In this document: positions 49,302 through 61,469 of the stretch, piece by piece
Layout: each line of letters opens with the position of its first letter
How positions within the stretch are numbered: the first letter of the stretch is position 1
DNA from: Euonymus europaeus
Lineage: Eukaryota; Streptophyta; Magnoliopsida; Celastrales; Celastraceae
Length of the DNA: 64,000 nt
NCBI GenBank assembly: GCA_963580455.1
Contig: OY756960.1
Span: 28,517,238-28,581,237 of the forward strand
Direction: 5' to 3'
Made by a program: the position numbers and the translations under genes
Notes under the pieces: generated by a model
Database searches by the model: none
What the model was told of the DNA's origin: nothing
What the model saw: the letters and a program-made list of their open reading frames with translations, nothing else

Positions 49302-50804
49302 ATATAAAATCTGAAATTCCACCGATAACTTACTCAGATTATGACTTCTATTTCCCCACACTACATCAATATTGTTGCTAAACCTTCACTTTCAACATTT
49401 ATACATACAAATCATCTCGTATTACATGAAACAGATATCAGATAACAGAGTTCAAGCAATTGTGCGCACATACAATTTGTGTTTTGGTGCTGTAGACTGT
49501 GAAAACTTATCCAAACGAATAGAAAATTAAGCATAAATTTAAGAAGTGAAGTGACCCAACCCACAATTGGCAGAACTAGAACTGGAGTCAAAATGTACTT
49601 GTTCTTCAAAGAACCCACAACAGATTACAGAAAGTTTTTTTTTTCTTTTTTTTTCCTGATTCAATATTTTGTGGGTACATAACAGATATCAATACAGTTG
49701 AATTTGTAGCTCCAAGAAGATTGGAAGCTACAACACAGAACATAAATAAAGAAATCATGAATACAGAAAGAGGAGATAGAGAGAATACTTACAGGCAGGC
49801 ACACCAACACGAGACTGGTTTTACTCTTTCTAGCCACTCAGTCACTGACAATAATTTCCAATACAGGCCCAACAGAACCGATTAGTCCGCTCAGATGGAA
49901 AATAAATAATTAATTAATACATAAATAGTAATAAACAGAGTAAGAAACTAACCAGTCTTTGCACGGTACCCATTTGCAGAATGCCATTAAAAGTAACCGT
50001 ACAGAAAGTGGAGGATTGTTTATTGAGGTTTAGACTTTAGCGAGAGAGAGAGAGTGACTGAGAGGAGATAAGTGAGATTCTAGAGTGGAAGAAAAGAAAG
50101 AAAAAAAAAAGAGGCCGCATTATTTTAAAAGAAATTGTTAGGGTTTGTGAGAAGCGTATAAATGGCGAAAGGAAAAAGATTAACAGGGACAGGCTGTTTG
50201 TTCTTTTGAATCCAAGAAAAATAAAGAAAAGTACGAGTGATGGATGTTGAGGACAAAGCATGTGGCTTTGTGTTTCACGATTTCATGGCATGTCTTTCTT
50301 TTGGCCCTTTTTTCTGCTATAAGCGTACTCCACTCTACACACCATGAAGCGTGAGGGTCAAACGCTGGAAGCTGATCGAAGAAAATTACACCCATCTAAA
50401 TTGTAGGACTCATATTTTACTCTTAAATTTATTGATGTGTGTTTAATCTTTTTTTATTTAAAAAACGGAGAATACCTAACAAAAATAAGAATTTTCATTG
50501 GACAAGTGTCCTACATAGAGAGAGAGTTAGCCCTCTATTTTTTACAACTCTCGTCATAATGATGATAAATCATACTCAAATTGATAACAAGAATAATACC
50601 TCACACTCTCTACACAATAGATAGACCAATAAAACTATTACCTGTCAGTACTCTATTTAATCATTGATTATATAAATAAGATTCTTTTAATGGTATCCAA
50701 TGACATATGTTAAGACGTTGGGCAGTTAATGAGAATTGAAAATCATGCACAATTTTTCACTGTACAACAAATTGTATCAAAAATATAATACTCTACCTAA
50801 ATTG

Positions 50805-51345
50805 ATCAGCACATTTTCTTAGAATGTGTCCTTTGAAAACTTCCTAAAAATATGCACTCCCTCTGTCCCATTTTAATTGTCCTTTATTCTTTTTTGGGAT
50901 ATCCCAAAATACATATCCATTTCAATTAATAAAAGCTATTTTTTCTCATTTTTTCCTTATTTACCCTTAACTTGAAAAGCTCAATAACCATGCACATTAA
51001 TTATAGTGCCAAAGTATTTGTCATTATAAATAGGGGTATAAAAGTCAAATTGAAAGCGAATTAAATATTTTCTTAAACAGTGTGAAAAAGTGAATGAGAC
51101 AATTAAAATTAGACGAATGAAGTATTTATTAACCATCACAATTTTTTAGCATGTGTCCTTTAAACACTTTCTAAAAACACATGTAAGGCCAATTAAAATA
51201 CAACATTTTACGTTAATTGGGTTCCTAAAAACACATGTATTCATGGACCATCACATTTTCTTAGCAGGAGTCCTTTAAACGCTTTCTAAAATCGCATGTA
51301 AGACCTATTAACATCCAACATTTTATGTTAATTGAGGATCATGTT
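50805..51345. repeat. Three degenerate tandem copies, the first split by a MITE
   Basis: Three units share CACATTTTCTTAG (or CACAATTTTTTAG), then TGTCCTTT or AGTCCTTT, then CTTTCTAAAA or CTTCCTAAAA. They lie near 50810, 51135 and 51249. Units 2 and 3 continue with CAACATTTTACGTTAATTG and CAACATTTTATGTTAATTG. Unit 1 stops at 50853, where the MITE begins. Confidence 0.7.
50855..51123 (+). mobile_element. Stowaway-like MITE
   Basis: The left end CTCCCTCTGTCCCATTTTAA is the Tc1/mariner-derived Stowaway terminus. The right end, on the other strand, reads CTTCATTCGTCTAATTTTAA, a degenerate inverted repeat. TA dinucleotides flank the right end and lie just outside the left end. Shared internal words identify an inverted relative at 28515–28735. 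Confidence 0.75.
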
Positions 51346-53764
51346 TTTGATTCTCAACAACCATTCTCGAGGAAGAAACAAAAAAGCACTTGACATGTAT
51401 TGAATGCTCACCAATGATTTTTTTTTATATAAAAAAAAAGAGTAAAAAATCACTCCATGAGGTAAATGTGTAGGAAAAAAATCTCGCCATCCACCACAGG
51501 TTCTGCAAAAATATCTATATGGGAGGGTCCGTTCACAAATTAGAAGACCACCACCAATACACACTATGCACGGGTAGATCATCTTTCAACACGCGCGTAG
51601 CGCTTGGCTATTGGGAGAAGTTGCATTGCAGCCTCAAACGAAAAGATAAAGAAAGGGCAAAATAGTAATTAACACAATTTGAACGCGAGGAGAGCCTTTC
51701 AAATCAGCAACTGCCGAAGTCAGTGTGGTAGCTGGACCTGTAAATGGGAATTGTCAATGAATAGGCCCACGCTCCATAATTTGTGAATTAATTAATGATT
51801 TATAATGGTCGTTGATTCGCCACGTGTCGTCATCTTCATCTGTCATTATTTTATGTATGTGATGTCGGCACACTATAATGATCCGTCTCGGTTAGTTTAA
51901 TCAGTTGTACCAAAAATATGTTTTTTTCTCTGCGTTTTACACACCACGAAAAGGAAAAGTTTGTAGTTTTTAAATTTGTTTTTTAAAAATAATATGTTTG
52001 ACGGTAGGTGGAATGATAATGGCTGAAGATGATGAGAAAATTGAAGTCGTTGGCTTGGCAGTGAAGTGCAGAACAACTTACTGCTAGCTGGAAAGTCGCT
52101 AAACATACTATTCTGTGATGTGATTTTTTGACAGTCATCGATCGCCCAATTTGCATAAAATATCAGCCTGTTTGAATAAGCGTGTGTTCTAGAGTATAAA
52201 TTATCACAAAACGTAAAAATTGAGAATGTCTGAAAATATAAGCAACAGAATATAATACGGTCAACCAAATAGGTTGATAGTTAAAACACTAAAAACAAAC
52301 TAAAGTTGTCCATTTTGGGCCAAACACTATAAGTACTGTCTACTTCCTCTTTTTTACCGTTCTCGTTAGTTATTATCCCTATAAAACATGTTTTTTTTAT
52401 TCATGAAAATTAAAAAGCAGGGATTCAATTGCAAACTCACTTGTCTATAAAATATGTTGATTATGTGAGAAATTAAGAATAATTATACTTTTATTTATAT
52501 AACACTCGGTTGAGTTATATTTGGCGGCGGAACCAGAACTTTATAAGAGAGGAGCCAAAAGTTGAGGGAGTTCAGAGATATTGTCTCCGATTTTTTTAAA
52601 AGATTATTTACTGAAAAAGTGATTGAAAATAAACAAATATCTAAATATTCATTAAATTACATATCATTGTTTATACTATTTACTGAAAATTACCCAAAAT
52701 ACGTAAACATCTATACAATCATTAAATTACGCACCATTTTAAAGGCTAGTGAAGAGAAATACATCTATTGACTATTGCTAGGAAGATGTATAGTTTATCT
52801 CATTATAAATATAATATCTTGTACTATATAAATTTTAAAAATTTAGGGGGGCAAATACATGTATTTTTAAGAAGATGTATCATTTATATCACATTATTTA
52901 TAATCATATGTATATTTTTAAAAATTCAAAAAATTAGGGGGCCTTATGGCTAAGTGAATCTGCACTTCCTTTTATTGATTATGTCAATCCGATGTGAAAT
53001 AAAATCTTAATAAAATTTACACTAATTGACATGAATAAATACAACCATCAACGGTCACATTCAATGCATATGCTCTTCGTTGGGTTTCTCAAAGTCTATG
53101 AAGACTATGATTATGGGGATGGACTAAAAAGTCTCATTTGCATGCAGCCCATCAATTTGCCGTATGGTAAATTGGTGATGGTAATGAAGAGACTAAGTAC
53201 ATGATTTATAAATTATACATGATGGATCACTGTCTTCCTTAAAAAGACAACATTGGATAATGCTAAAGATGATCACCATATCTTTCAGAAAATTGAAAGT
53301 CAAACACATGATCATGATGAGAAACTCAAAGTACGGTCGTGATAAGGATCCTGGTTAAGTCGTACCAATCAACTCGACACGGTAGTTTTGAAATAATACA
53401 CCAGAAGTCGGGGGTCCATTCCTGTACTGTAATTCTCTTTCATTGTCTTTGCCTTTTCTTTCTTTTATAGGTCTGAGTCTGACCGGCTGACGGCTTTGTT
53501 GGGGATTTAAAAGGAAGTGAAAACTCAGCGACTTGTTTCGAGGACCGAATCACTTGTTCCATTGTTTTGTAGCTAATTTTTTTTACCATTGTTAAGTTGT
53601 TTCAGCAGCATGAGAGGATGGTGGGCTGTTTTTTAGGAAACAGAAGGCCAACCTTAGTTATCGTGTTTACCTTTGTAGGGCCAGTTTTTGAATAGACCCA
53701 GCCCATTAAATTTACTCAAGGCCCATATTTACTGGACTTTTGAACAATATTGATTCGTCCGTTT

Positions 53765-54030
53765 CGCGTCTTTTCTTAGGCCAAGTGCAGTGCGGGAACC
53801 ATTTGGTGTTCTGAAAATTTTGGAGTACGTAGATAGAGTAATTTTAAAAATTGTATTGAAAGATCGTAAAAAATAGAAAAAAATGAAAAATGATATAAAA
53901 ATATGTGAGAGATGTTGAAACTTGATATTTGGAGTGTTGGTGCATAAAAAGTAAAAAAAATTATATTAAAATATGTGTTTTGTTGATATGATCGTATTAA
54001 AAAATATATTTTGTTGATCTGGATAAACAA
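53765..54030 (-). mobile_element. Decayed Tourist-like MITE (tentative)
   Basis: On the minus strand it repeats ATCAACAAAACACATATTTT-like words as in the elements at 34125 and 58311. One end (plus TTAGGCCAAGTGCAGTG) resembles a Tourist terminus. The other end is not visible. Confidence 0.3.
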
Positions 54031-54167
54031 GTGATAGCCACTTATTTGCCACAGAGGTGAGACCCGATTACAGGATACGGAGCGTTTGATAAGCTGCTCT
54101 GTTGAACGAGTCTCTACTCACTTGACATCAGTGAGAGCTTTGTGTAGTATATAGGTTAGGGTTAAGT

Positions 54168-56471
54168 ATGGACGGGGAGGAGTTGACGGAGCAAGAAACT
54201 GCATTGTACGATCGCCAAATTAGGGTCTGGGGCGCTGATGCTCAACGGAGGTATCTATTATTCTGTATTCTCTTCTATTTTCTTGTTCGATTTCGGTGAA
54301 TATGCGAGGTGAAGAACATTTGATCGAGGCTTTACTTGAAGCCCACTGGTTTGTTTTGGAATTGCTGCACTTAACTTTATTTATGCTTAATCTATGATGT
54401 AGACTGAGCAAATCTCATATACTAGTCTGTGGAATGAAAGTGACGGTTGCTGAGGTAAGTTTATGTGCATGGTGCTTCTTTCTTTTCTCATCAATATTTT
54501 CACGTAATTTATGCGTTTAAATAAATAATGGTGTGCAGTTCTGCAAGAACATTGTACTAGCTGGGGTGGGGAGTGTGGCATTGGTGGATGATCAGTTAGT
54601 GACCGAAGAAGTATTGTCTAAAAAATTCTTGATACCTCCAGATGAGAGTGTGTATGTGGTAGAACTGTTGCTGAAATTTGTTGTGATTCCTTGAAAGAAT
54701 TCAATCCAATGGTCTCTGTTTCAGTACAGAAAGGTTATCCATATGCTGCCAACATTGTTCTTGCAATTGACTTTTAAGTTTTTGTTGCTTGTCATACTTC
54801 TTGTTTTTTAAAGCTGTGGTTCAGTTTATGAAGTTCGTGGAGTCTAGATGGACATGCAATTAAATTAATTAAGAATGTATTAATAACGAACTTTGGAAAA
54901 TTCGTGTTACAGGTGACATTTCAAGCTTTGGTGGAGAATCCTTCGATAAGTTTGATGTTGTAGTAATCAGTTGCTGTTCCACCGGGACAAAAGTAATTAA
55001 CAGGCCTTGTCTTCCTAATGGCTGATTATATAGCCTAGATAATAGGTTTTTGTATGTTTCCACTCGTATTTTATTAATTTGATATTTTGTTACTCTATTT
55101 CAAATGCAGAAATTGATCAACGACGAGTGCCGCAAATTGTCTAAGCGTATGGCGTTCTATACAGTTGATTGCATGGACTCTTTCGGTGAAATATTTGTAG
55201 ATCTACAGAGTTATAAATATTCAAAGGCATCTCCATTTTTTCTCATTTTTTATTACTATCAATTTTATAAGTTGTTTGGTTTCTTTCGTACATCTTAGGA
55301 ACCTCTTATGATTGGGACAACTGTTTCTGTAAGATAAACTTTTCATGGACAAGGAATGCCAGTATTCTCATTTCTAATTAATGGGGCTAGTTTTGTCTGA
55401 TGATATCAGGGATGCATAGTATTTTAATATTGGTGACTAAAGTTTTCGTCTGAAGGTGAAATACGGATAAGAGCTTAAAAATAGTAACATTGTTTCCTTT
55501 CATGCTTTATATAACCACTTTGGCCTTTAGTTCGTTTTTCAGGATATCATGCTTAGTTGGCAAGGCTCTATTTTTGTTTTGAAACAGAAAAAAGCTTGGT
55601 GAAACTGTTGAATGCCAAGTACAATATCCGAGTTTTGAGGTATGTTTTTGTCAACTGTCCTGGCTTTATTATGTAAATAAACAATGGCCGCGACTTAACA
55701 GTGATGTGACTTGTATCAAGTCTTCGGTCTCTGATGCAGTGATCCTTTTCTTTGCAGGAAGCAATTTCAGTACCTTGGAAGGTGCTTCCCAAGAAATTGT
55801 CAAAGCTTTACTTTGCCATGAGAGGTATGGTGAATTATTCAGTTATCGCTTTTTTAGATGAACAGAAATTGAAAGAAAAAGATAACAACCAAATAATGTG
55901 CAAGTGGTTTTCGCCTGGCACCTCCCTGTGACATTTTTGATAAGAAGGCTAGCTTATTTAGGCGCATAACAATCCACATGTATTTAAGAAATGACTTGAA
56001 GATCTTATGCAGTGATTGAAAGTTTTGAAGAAGCGGAAGGGAGAAAAGCAGGAGAGATTTCAATTGGAGATCTCCCGGCTCTTTTGAAGCTGAGAAAGGA
56101 AATCTGCGAGGCACAGGTAGAGGACTTCCGTCATCGATTATGTTTGTGTATCTCCTAACAGTTGCTATTCCAAGTTGCCAGCAGTCCCTCAACGAATCTC
56201 ATATTCCTAGTACTCTACTTGAACGACTAGCTATGGGTGCAAGAGAATTTCCTCCAGTTTGTGCTGTGATCGGGGGAATCCTTGGACAGGTTTCATTTCC
56301 ACCAATTTTCTGCATTTGTTATGAATCTAATTGGAGATATTTGTTGACTAATTTACTCTTCAGGAGGTTATAAAAGCAATATCAGGCAAAGGGGACCCCC
56401 CCCTGAAGAATTTCTTCTTTTACGATGCTATGGACGGGAAAGGCATAATTGAAGACATATCAAACCCCTGA
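54168..56471 (+). pseudogene. SAE1: SUMO-activating enzyme subunit 1 (SAE1), apparently disrupted
   Basis: About ten exons read along the family: MDGEELTEQETALYDRQIRV at ATG 54168 (exon 54168–54250), 54403–54454, then about 54539–54734, 54914–54992, 55110–55226, 55590–55639, 55759–55825, 56013–56117, 56181–56289 and 56364–56471, ending GIIEDISNP. SAE1 with SAE2 forms the SUMO E1 in the nucleus. Two lesions are visible. Near 54657 a single base is missing, so the frame after DESVYV runs into a stop while the +1 frame gives the expected RTVAEICCDSL. After SYKYSK (about 55226) no GT donor exists; the sequence is AAAGGCATCT, and a GC donor would give the wrong phase. All other splice sites and coding stretches look intact, and GDPPLKN carries one extra proline. 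It is either a young pseudogene or holds sequence errors. Confidence 0.85.
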
Positions 56472-56959
56472 CCAGGTAGCTGATGGGTTGACCTTTTTAA
56501 CATGTGCTGCAGTGATTTTATTTGCAGTATTCATTGCTTTTATGCCTTCTCTTTAAATAGTCTTTCAGATGGAATTGTATGAAAACTAACACCATATCCT
56601 AGCCCTTGAAAATTAATCCTAATTATGGACTCTCGAAAAGTATTTGTTTTGTTAGATTTAATTTCCACTGTTCGGAGAACAATGCTAACTTTTTAACTAC
56701 AGGGAAAGAGTTCAAAAATTACTAAAATGGTTATTAGTATTAGTTTCAATCTAGTGAGATTCCTGCTAATCATTAGAGGCTTTAAAAATCTGATTTTTGA
56801 AAAAAAAACTAACTTTAATAATGCTAATTATTATAACGTGGATGGGCCTTATCCCGTTAGAATCTCAACCGGCAATTTTTCATTTTCAAAAAACTAAAAG
56901 GAAACTATCCTTCACTCTCTCTCTATGTTCTTTCATTCGAAAACTCCACTACATAACTC

Positions 56960-57661
56960 ATGATAGAATGCAAAAAGAAGAAGACCCCACCTGGAAACGC
57001 CACAGACCCAGCACAAGAAAAGCAAAGCAGTTCGTGGGCCTGCAACGAGACTGAGACTCCATTAACCAGTGTGCCTGCAAGTCATCAACCTCTTGAGCAC
57101 TCCCCTGGAACCCTTATGTCTTGTTTGCAGCAGAAAAGATGCCCATGGTGGAAAGTGAGGAACAATGACTTGGCAATTGAGGAGATATTGAGAGACAGAA
57201 AGGCTGCCATTGAGAGTGGAAAATTGAAGGGACGGCGGCTTTTTGAGTCCCTAGAGAGCGCAACTGTGATTGGCTTAGACAGTTGGGTTCGTCCAGAGAG
57301 TGAAGTCAGGTCTGTAATTTCTCAGGAGTCCAATGACGATGAGAACGAAAACAGTGGAGGTCCGGAGGGATTAAACCATGTTTTCGTTCATTCTTCTTCT
57401 CGTTCATCGGTGTCATCTTCTTCCGATTGCAAGGGTGAGCTCGACAAGGGAGAGGAATTGATGATGAAAGGAGAGAATGTGATGAAGACAAGTATTGAAA
57501 ATAGGAGAGGTATAGATGATAGGGCTGGGAGACGGAGAAGATGGATTGTGGTCGTCGATTGGCTTCTAATTGGTTTGATAATTGGCGCAGTTGGTATTGT
57601 CTCGACGAAGATCGTTAATGGATGCCAAGATCACAGAAAGGCGTCCTTCGTCCCAACATAA
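56960..57661 (+). CDS. Unrecognised plant protein with a C-terminal membrane anchor
   Basis: A one-exon ORF of 233 residues from ATG 56960. The N-terminal third is polar with several cysteines (MSCLQQKRCPWWKVRNNDL). The middle has AIEEILRDRKAAIESGKLKG and RRLFESLESATVIG, a conserved-looking block, followed by an acidic/Ser-rich stretch (about 118–165). Residues about 203–226 are a single hydrophobic helix (VVVDWLLIGLIIGAVGIVS) preceded by a basic cluster, as in tail-anchored or type II-like proteins. I do not recognise the family and assign no function. The length, codon use and clean ORF argue for a real gene; it follows the SAE1 relic on the same strand by 490 bp. Confidence 0.7.
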   Translation: MIECKKKKTPPGNATDPAQEKQSSSWACNETETPLTSVPASHQPLEHSPGTLMSCLQQKRCPWWKVRNNDLAIEEILRDRKAAIESGKLKGRRLFESLESATVIGLDSWVRPESEVRSVISQESNDDENENSGGPEGLNHVFVHSSSRSSVSSSSDCKGELDKGEELMMKGENVMKTSIENRRGIDDRAGRRRRWIVVVDWLLIGLIIGAVGIVSTKIVNGCQDHRKASFVPT

Positions 57662-58310
57662 CTCCCTCCTCTACACACTTTTGCAATCTTCAAGCGGAGA
57701 GTAAATTTCTATTTATTTCTTGTGCTTAGTTTCCTTTTCTTGTTTTCTATTGTTCTCTCTTTCAATCAAGTGCTGATATTTCTACATTATTTTCTCTCCG
57801 TTGGTTTCGGATACTATTTCTTCAACTCTGGCTTCGTTTGAGTTCTTAAACGACGTAGTTTATAGAAGAATCTGTTTCTTGGTATGTGGATCCGTGCGCC
57901 TACTGGGATCCTAGGGACAGCTTGGTTAAACTGTGACCTGGGCTTTTAGGGTTATTGGGCCTCTATGTCTGATGAACTGGACTCGATTGCCCTTGGGTTT
58001 ACCACCTCCACCTTACGCCTTTGGGTTGTTGCTGTAACCCGCAAAAATGGAATTACGTTGGACAAGGGCGAAGTAATGGTTTATCACTTTATCTATCAGG
58101 GCATCAGGAGGCCTTTCCGGGAAGAGTCCAGGCCCAAAATATCAAGGCAAGCCCGAAAGATATTATATTAGCTGGGTCGAGGCTACTTGCCACCGAACAA
58201 GGTCCGTGGTAGCTGGACCAATGACGGAGATTTGATTGGTCTAAAGTACTAGTCTCCTGATTTCCTAGATAAATTAATTTCTTTTTATTGTCCAATCAGA
58301 GTACGTTTAA

Positions 58311-58661
58311 GGGCAACCACAATGGGAACATCTAATGGCCTATCAAATTTTAAAAATGGATCTTACATCTATTTCATAAAAATACAATTCTCAATACAAT
58401 CAAATCAGTATCAGCAAAACACATCTCTCAATACAAAATTATTATCCAACCCAACAACTTTCTTTTCCTTCATACTATCCCTATCAAATTTATACCAAAA
58501 TTAAGACTGGATTCCACTTTTATTATAAAAAGTCAAGCCACATAATCATCCACATCACCAAAATACATATCACAATACAATCGCATCAATAAAATACATT
58601 TTTCAACACAACTACATCAACAATTAATGACCGATTATCTTTTGCACCATTATAACTGCCC
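58311..58661. mobile_element. Tourist/PIF-Harbinger-like MITE, 351 bp
   Basis: Starts GGGCAACCACAATGG and ends with CCATTATAACTGCCC, imperfect inverted ends. It is flanked on both sides by TAA (58308–58310 and 58662–58664), the 3-bp target duplication of PIF/Harbinger elements. The inside repeats CAAAACACATCTCTCAATAC-like words. Confidence 0.8.
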
Positions 58662-58991
58662 TAATAACGTGTATAAATTTAGTAGAGTATCAACTGTAAA
58701 ATAAGAATTATGCATATGACAGGGCAGAGAGGGATGCGTCACATCTCTCGTCCTTCTGGGACGCCCTTTAGAGCCAAACCTGATCCAGTTTAGTGTATTG
58801 GGTTGGGTGCATCTTCGAGAATACTATTAAGTTTAAGTGGGCCCCAAAGGGACATCGTCACGTGCATGGGCATTTCTCGAACAATAGAGCATCTCCGTAT
58901 TATTTGTATTTTGTACTGTATGGCTTCGGTGAACCGACGGCTCCGTTTGCCACAGTAGAACAGGGATCGTCAAATAAATTATGTAATGTTT

Positions 58992-59166
58992 CATAGAGCA
59001 TAAATTTATAATAGCGTATAAGTTATTAATTTATTATTTTGGGTATGTAAAATAATTTGATAATGAAATAAAAGTTATTGAATATGATTATTATTGGAAA
59101 TAACTTTACTCGTTGAGTTCGGATGTATAAATTTTTCGAAATCTAATATATATTTTAAGAGATAAG
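58992..59166 (+). repeat. Dispersed MITE-like repeat, copy 1
   Basis: Shares with 61940–62110: GCGTATAAG, TAATGAAATAAAAG, TTGGAAATAACTTTA, GAGTTCG and TTTCGAAATCTAA followed by ATATATTTT, in the same order and orientation. Confidence 0.75.
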
Positions 59167-59220
59167 AGGACTAATAAGCTTGAGTGTTCACCATGGCTAG
59201 CTAAATGAAGAAATGTTTTT

Positions 59221-59757
59221 AGAGTGTGTTTGAAACATGTTTCCAAAACTGTTTTTTGTTTTTCAAAATAGAAAACTGGATAAAAATTCATTTGGATATT
59301 ACAGTTTTTGAAAACAATTTTTCAGAATTGTGTTTTTGAAAACAGAAAATCGAAAACAACTAAATCATGTTTTGGAGAATTTTGAAAATAGATTGGTGGC
59401 ATTTTTGTGAATAAATTGAAATTCATTTTTTTTCCTCTTGCTCTACTTCTTCCTCCCTTTCTCATTAGTTGTTACGATCTCTTCTCTCTCAAACTCTTCT
59501 CTCCTTTATCTCTTCTTCATTATCTCTCCAAATTTATTTGATTTACTTTCCGTCATTATTCATTACTCTTCATGTTATATTATATAACTAATCTTATTTT
59601 ATGTCTAAACTTTGTATTTTTTATTTATAAAACAGTTTACAAATAACATAAGCCAAATAAATTTTTAACACTTCATTCATTTTAAAACTGTTTTTGAAAA
59701 CTATACTCAAAATCGTTTTTAATTATTAAAAACAAAAACAATATATACTCTAAAGTA
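59221..59757. mobile_element. MITE-like element (tentative)
   Basis: The left end TTTAGAGTGTGTTTGAAAC and, on the opposite strand, the right end CTTTAGAGTATATATTG are similar inverted ends. Subterminal GTTTTTGAAAACA-type words recur on both sides. No clean target duplication was seen. Confidence 0.4.
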
Positions 59758-60240
59758 TCACATCGAAACATGTAGAAATTGGATAAGGTCCCTCTCCTTC
59801 ATTGAACAAGGTTTTTTTCTAAGTCTTTATGGGTAGGGTCCAACCCAATTGTAAAACTTGAAAAAGAATAAAGTTGTGCGCACCCGATGTATTCAGAGAA
59901 ACAGGACACCTCAAAATAGATAATATTATTAATGTGTATGAAGGTGTGGATTTATGACATGATATCAGAGCAATGTTTAGTCCAGTTTATTTGGATATGA
60001 CATCTATATCCACTAGTTGCGTCTGTAATATAACTCAGTTCACAAGTGTGAGAGAGTGTAAAGTATCATATCGAAAGATTTCAAAATTATAAAGCATTTT
60101 ATAATTGCAATGAGTTAGGTCCAGTCCACTTATAAAACTCGAGAATAAATAAAATCTTGTGAATTTGTTGTATCTATAAATATTAAAAAATACGCCAATA
60201 ATATTGTGAATGTGAATAGAGTTACAGATTTATAACAACC
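59757..60240 (+). mobile_element. LTR-retrotransposon remnants
   Basis: Two related fragments begin GTATCACATCGAAA and GTATCATATCGAAAG and continue with GGTCCAACCCA or GGTCCAGTCCA and AAAACTTGA or AAAACTCGAG. Between them, ATGATATCAGAGCAATG (about 59959) resembles the methionyl-tRNA primer-binding site that follows a 5' LTR. No coding domain remains. Confidence 0.45.
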
Positions 60241-60415
60241 CTACTAGAAAATATTTGAAGACTAGTGATGAGTAGGGGCCTCCTTTGCTATCTGTGTCCG
60301 TAGGGAATTTAATTTAGATAAACTGTTCAAACAGATTTGGATGTGAATGCGTCTCTATGCATCGTGACACATGTCCTACTACTCGTCGATATGGAAGGCA
60401 CGTCAACATGGCGTG

Positions 60416-60441
60416 TATATATATATATATATATATATATA
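60416..60441. repeat. (TA)13 microsatellite
   Basis: Uninterrupted TA run in intergenic DNA. A second, shorter AT run lies at about 60698–60711. Confidence 0.9.
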
Positions 60442-61469
60442 CATGCATGATGCATCACCACCACACACATGATGGGTTTCCGTTTTCTATTTGAAAGAAA
60501 GAAAAAAAAAACTATTTTGTAATGGAGATTGATTAGGAAACACATTACACACGATTTGTTGGCATTGGTGATAATTTATTGAATCAATTGGAGACTAATT
60601 AATAAACAATATCCTCCAAAGGAAGTGCCTGATGATTGACATTGTGTGTAGTTTAATCCTACCTATATATGACAAATAAGCGATGCAACAATTTTCATAT
60701 ATATATATATATCAAAGTCTTTTCTTACAGTCAGCCAACACCAAAATCTTACTGAATCAGTTCCACCTACATCTTTATCTTCCCATTGTTTTCATGGCTT
60801 CTAAGTCAACGTGAATTGCCACATCTTTTGGAATTTTGGGTACTAATAATTTGGACACCTGTTATGCATACAGTTTTATTAGCGCCCTCACACATCTCTT
60901 CAAATCAATCTCTTTTTTTTTTTTCCTTCTATTTTGTTTATCCAAATGATTGACTCTCAAGTCTTTAATTGATTGTGATCACTTAATTTGGCATCTATAT
61001 TTACGTAATTACCCACTTAAGTTAATGAAACTGATTATTAAAAGTCCACAACTGTGACTATTTGTTTCACAGGACCATTTTGTGGGGTAGGTGGTTCATT
61101 CATACTTACTTTTTGGCACTTCAGGTGTGTTTGAATTGAGAGGAGAAAAAAGAAAAGAAAGAAAAGAACATGGAAGATATTTTTTCTTTATAATGTTTGA
61201 ACGAATAAGAAAAAGAGAGAAAATGATTTGTAATTTCTCTGGATAACACTCATAAAAGAAAGAAAAAAAAAGGATAGGAAACATAAACACCAAAGCGGCA
61301 AAATATATTTTAATTTATGGACACCATAATTTAGCTCTCCCTTCTTTTCTATTATTTTCCCTCCCATCCAAATGAACTCAATTTGGGGAGGAAATATTTT
61401 AAGAAAAAATTCAGGACATTTTCCTCCCAATTCTCACTATGTCACAAACTAAGCCATGCCTCACTATGT

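Larger units (their letters stand above)
49302..54167. other. Intergenic region between SPL and SAE1
   Basis: 49302–50050 looks like the SPL leader: a possible leader-intron donor, GTAAGT on the minus strand, lies near 49795, and a GA-rich run is at 50040–50054. 50800–51345 holds tandem repeats cut by a MITE. 53765–54030 resembles a decayed Tourist-like element. No gene was recognised in 51350–53760. Confidence 0.45.
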
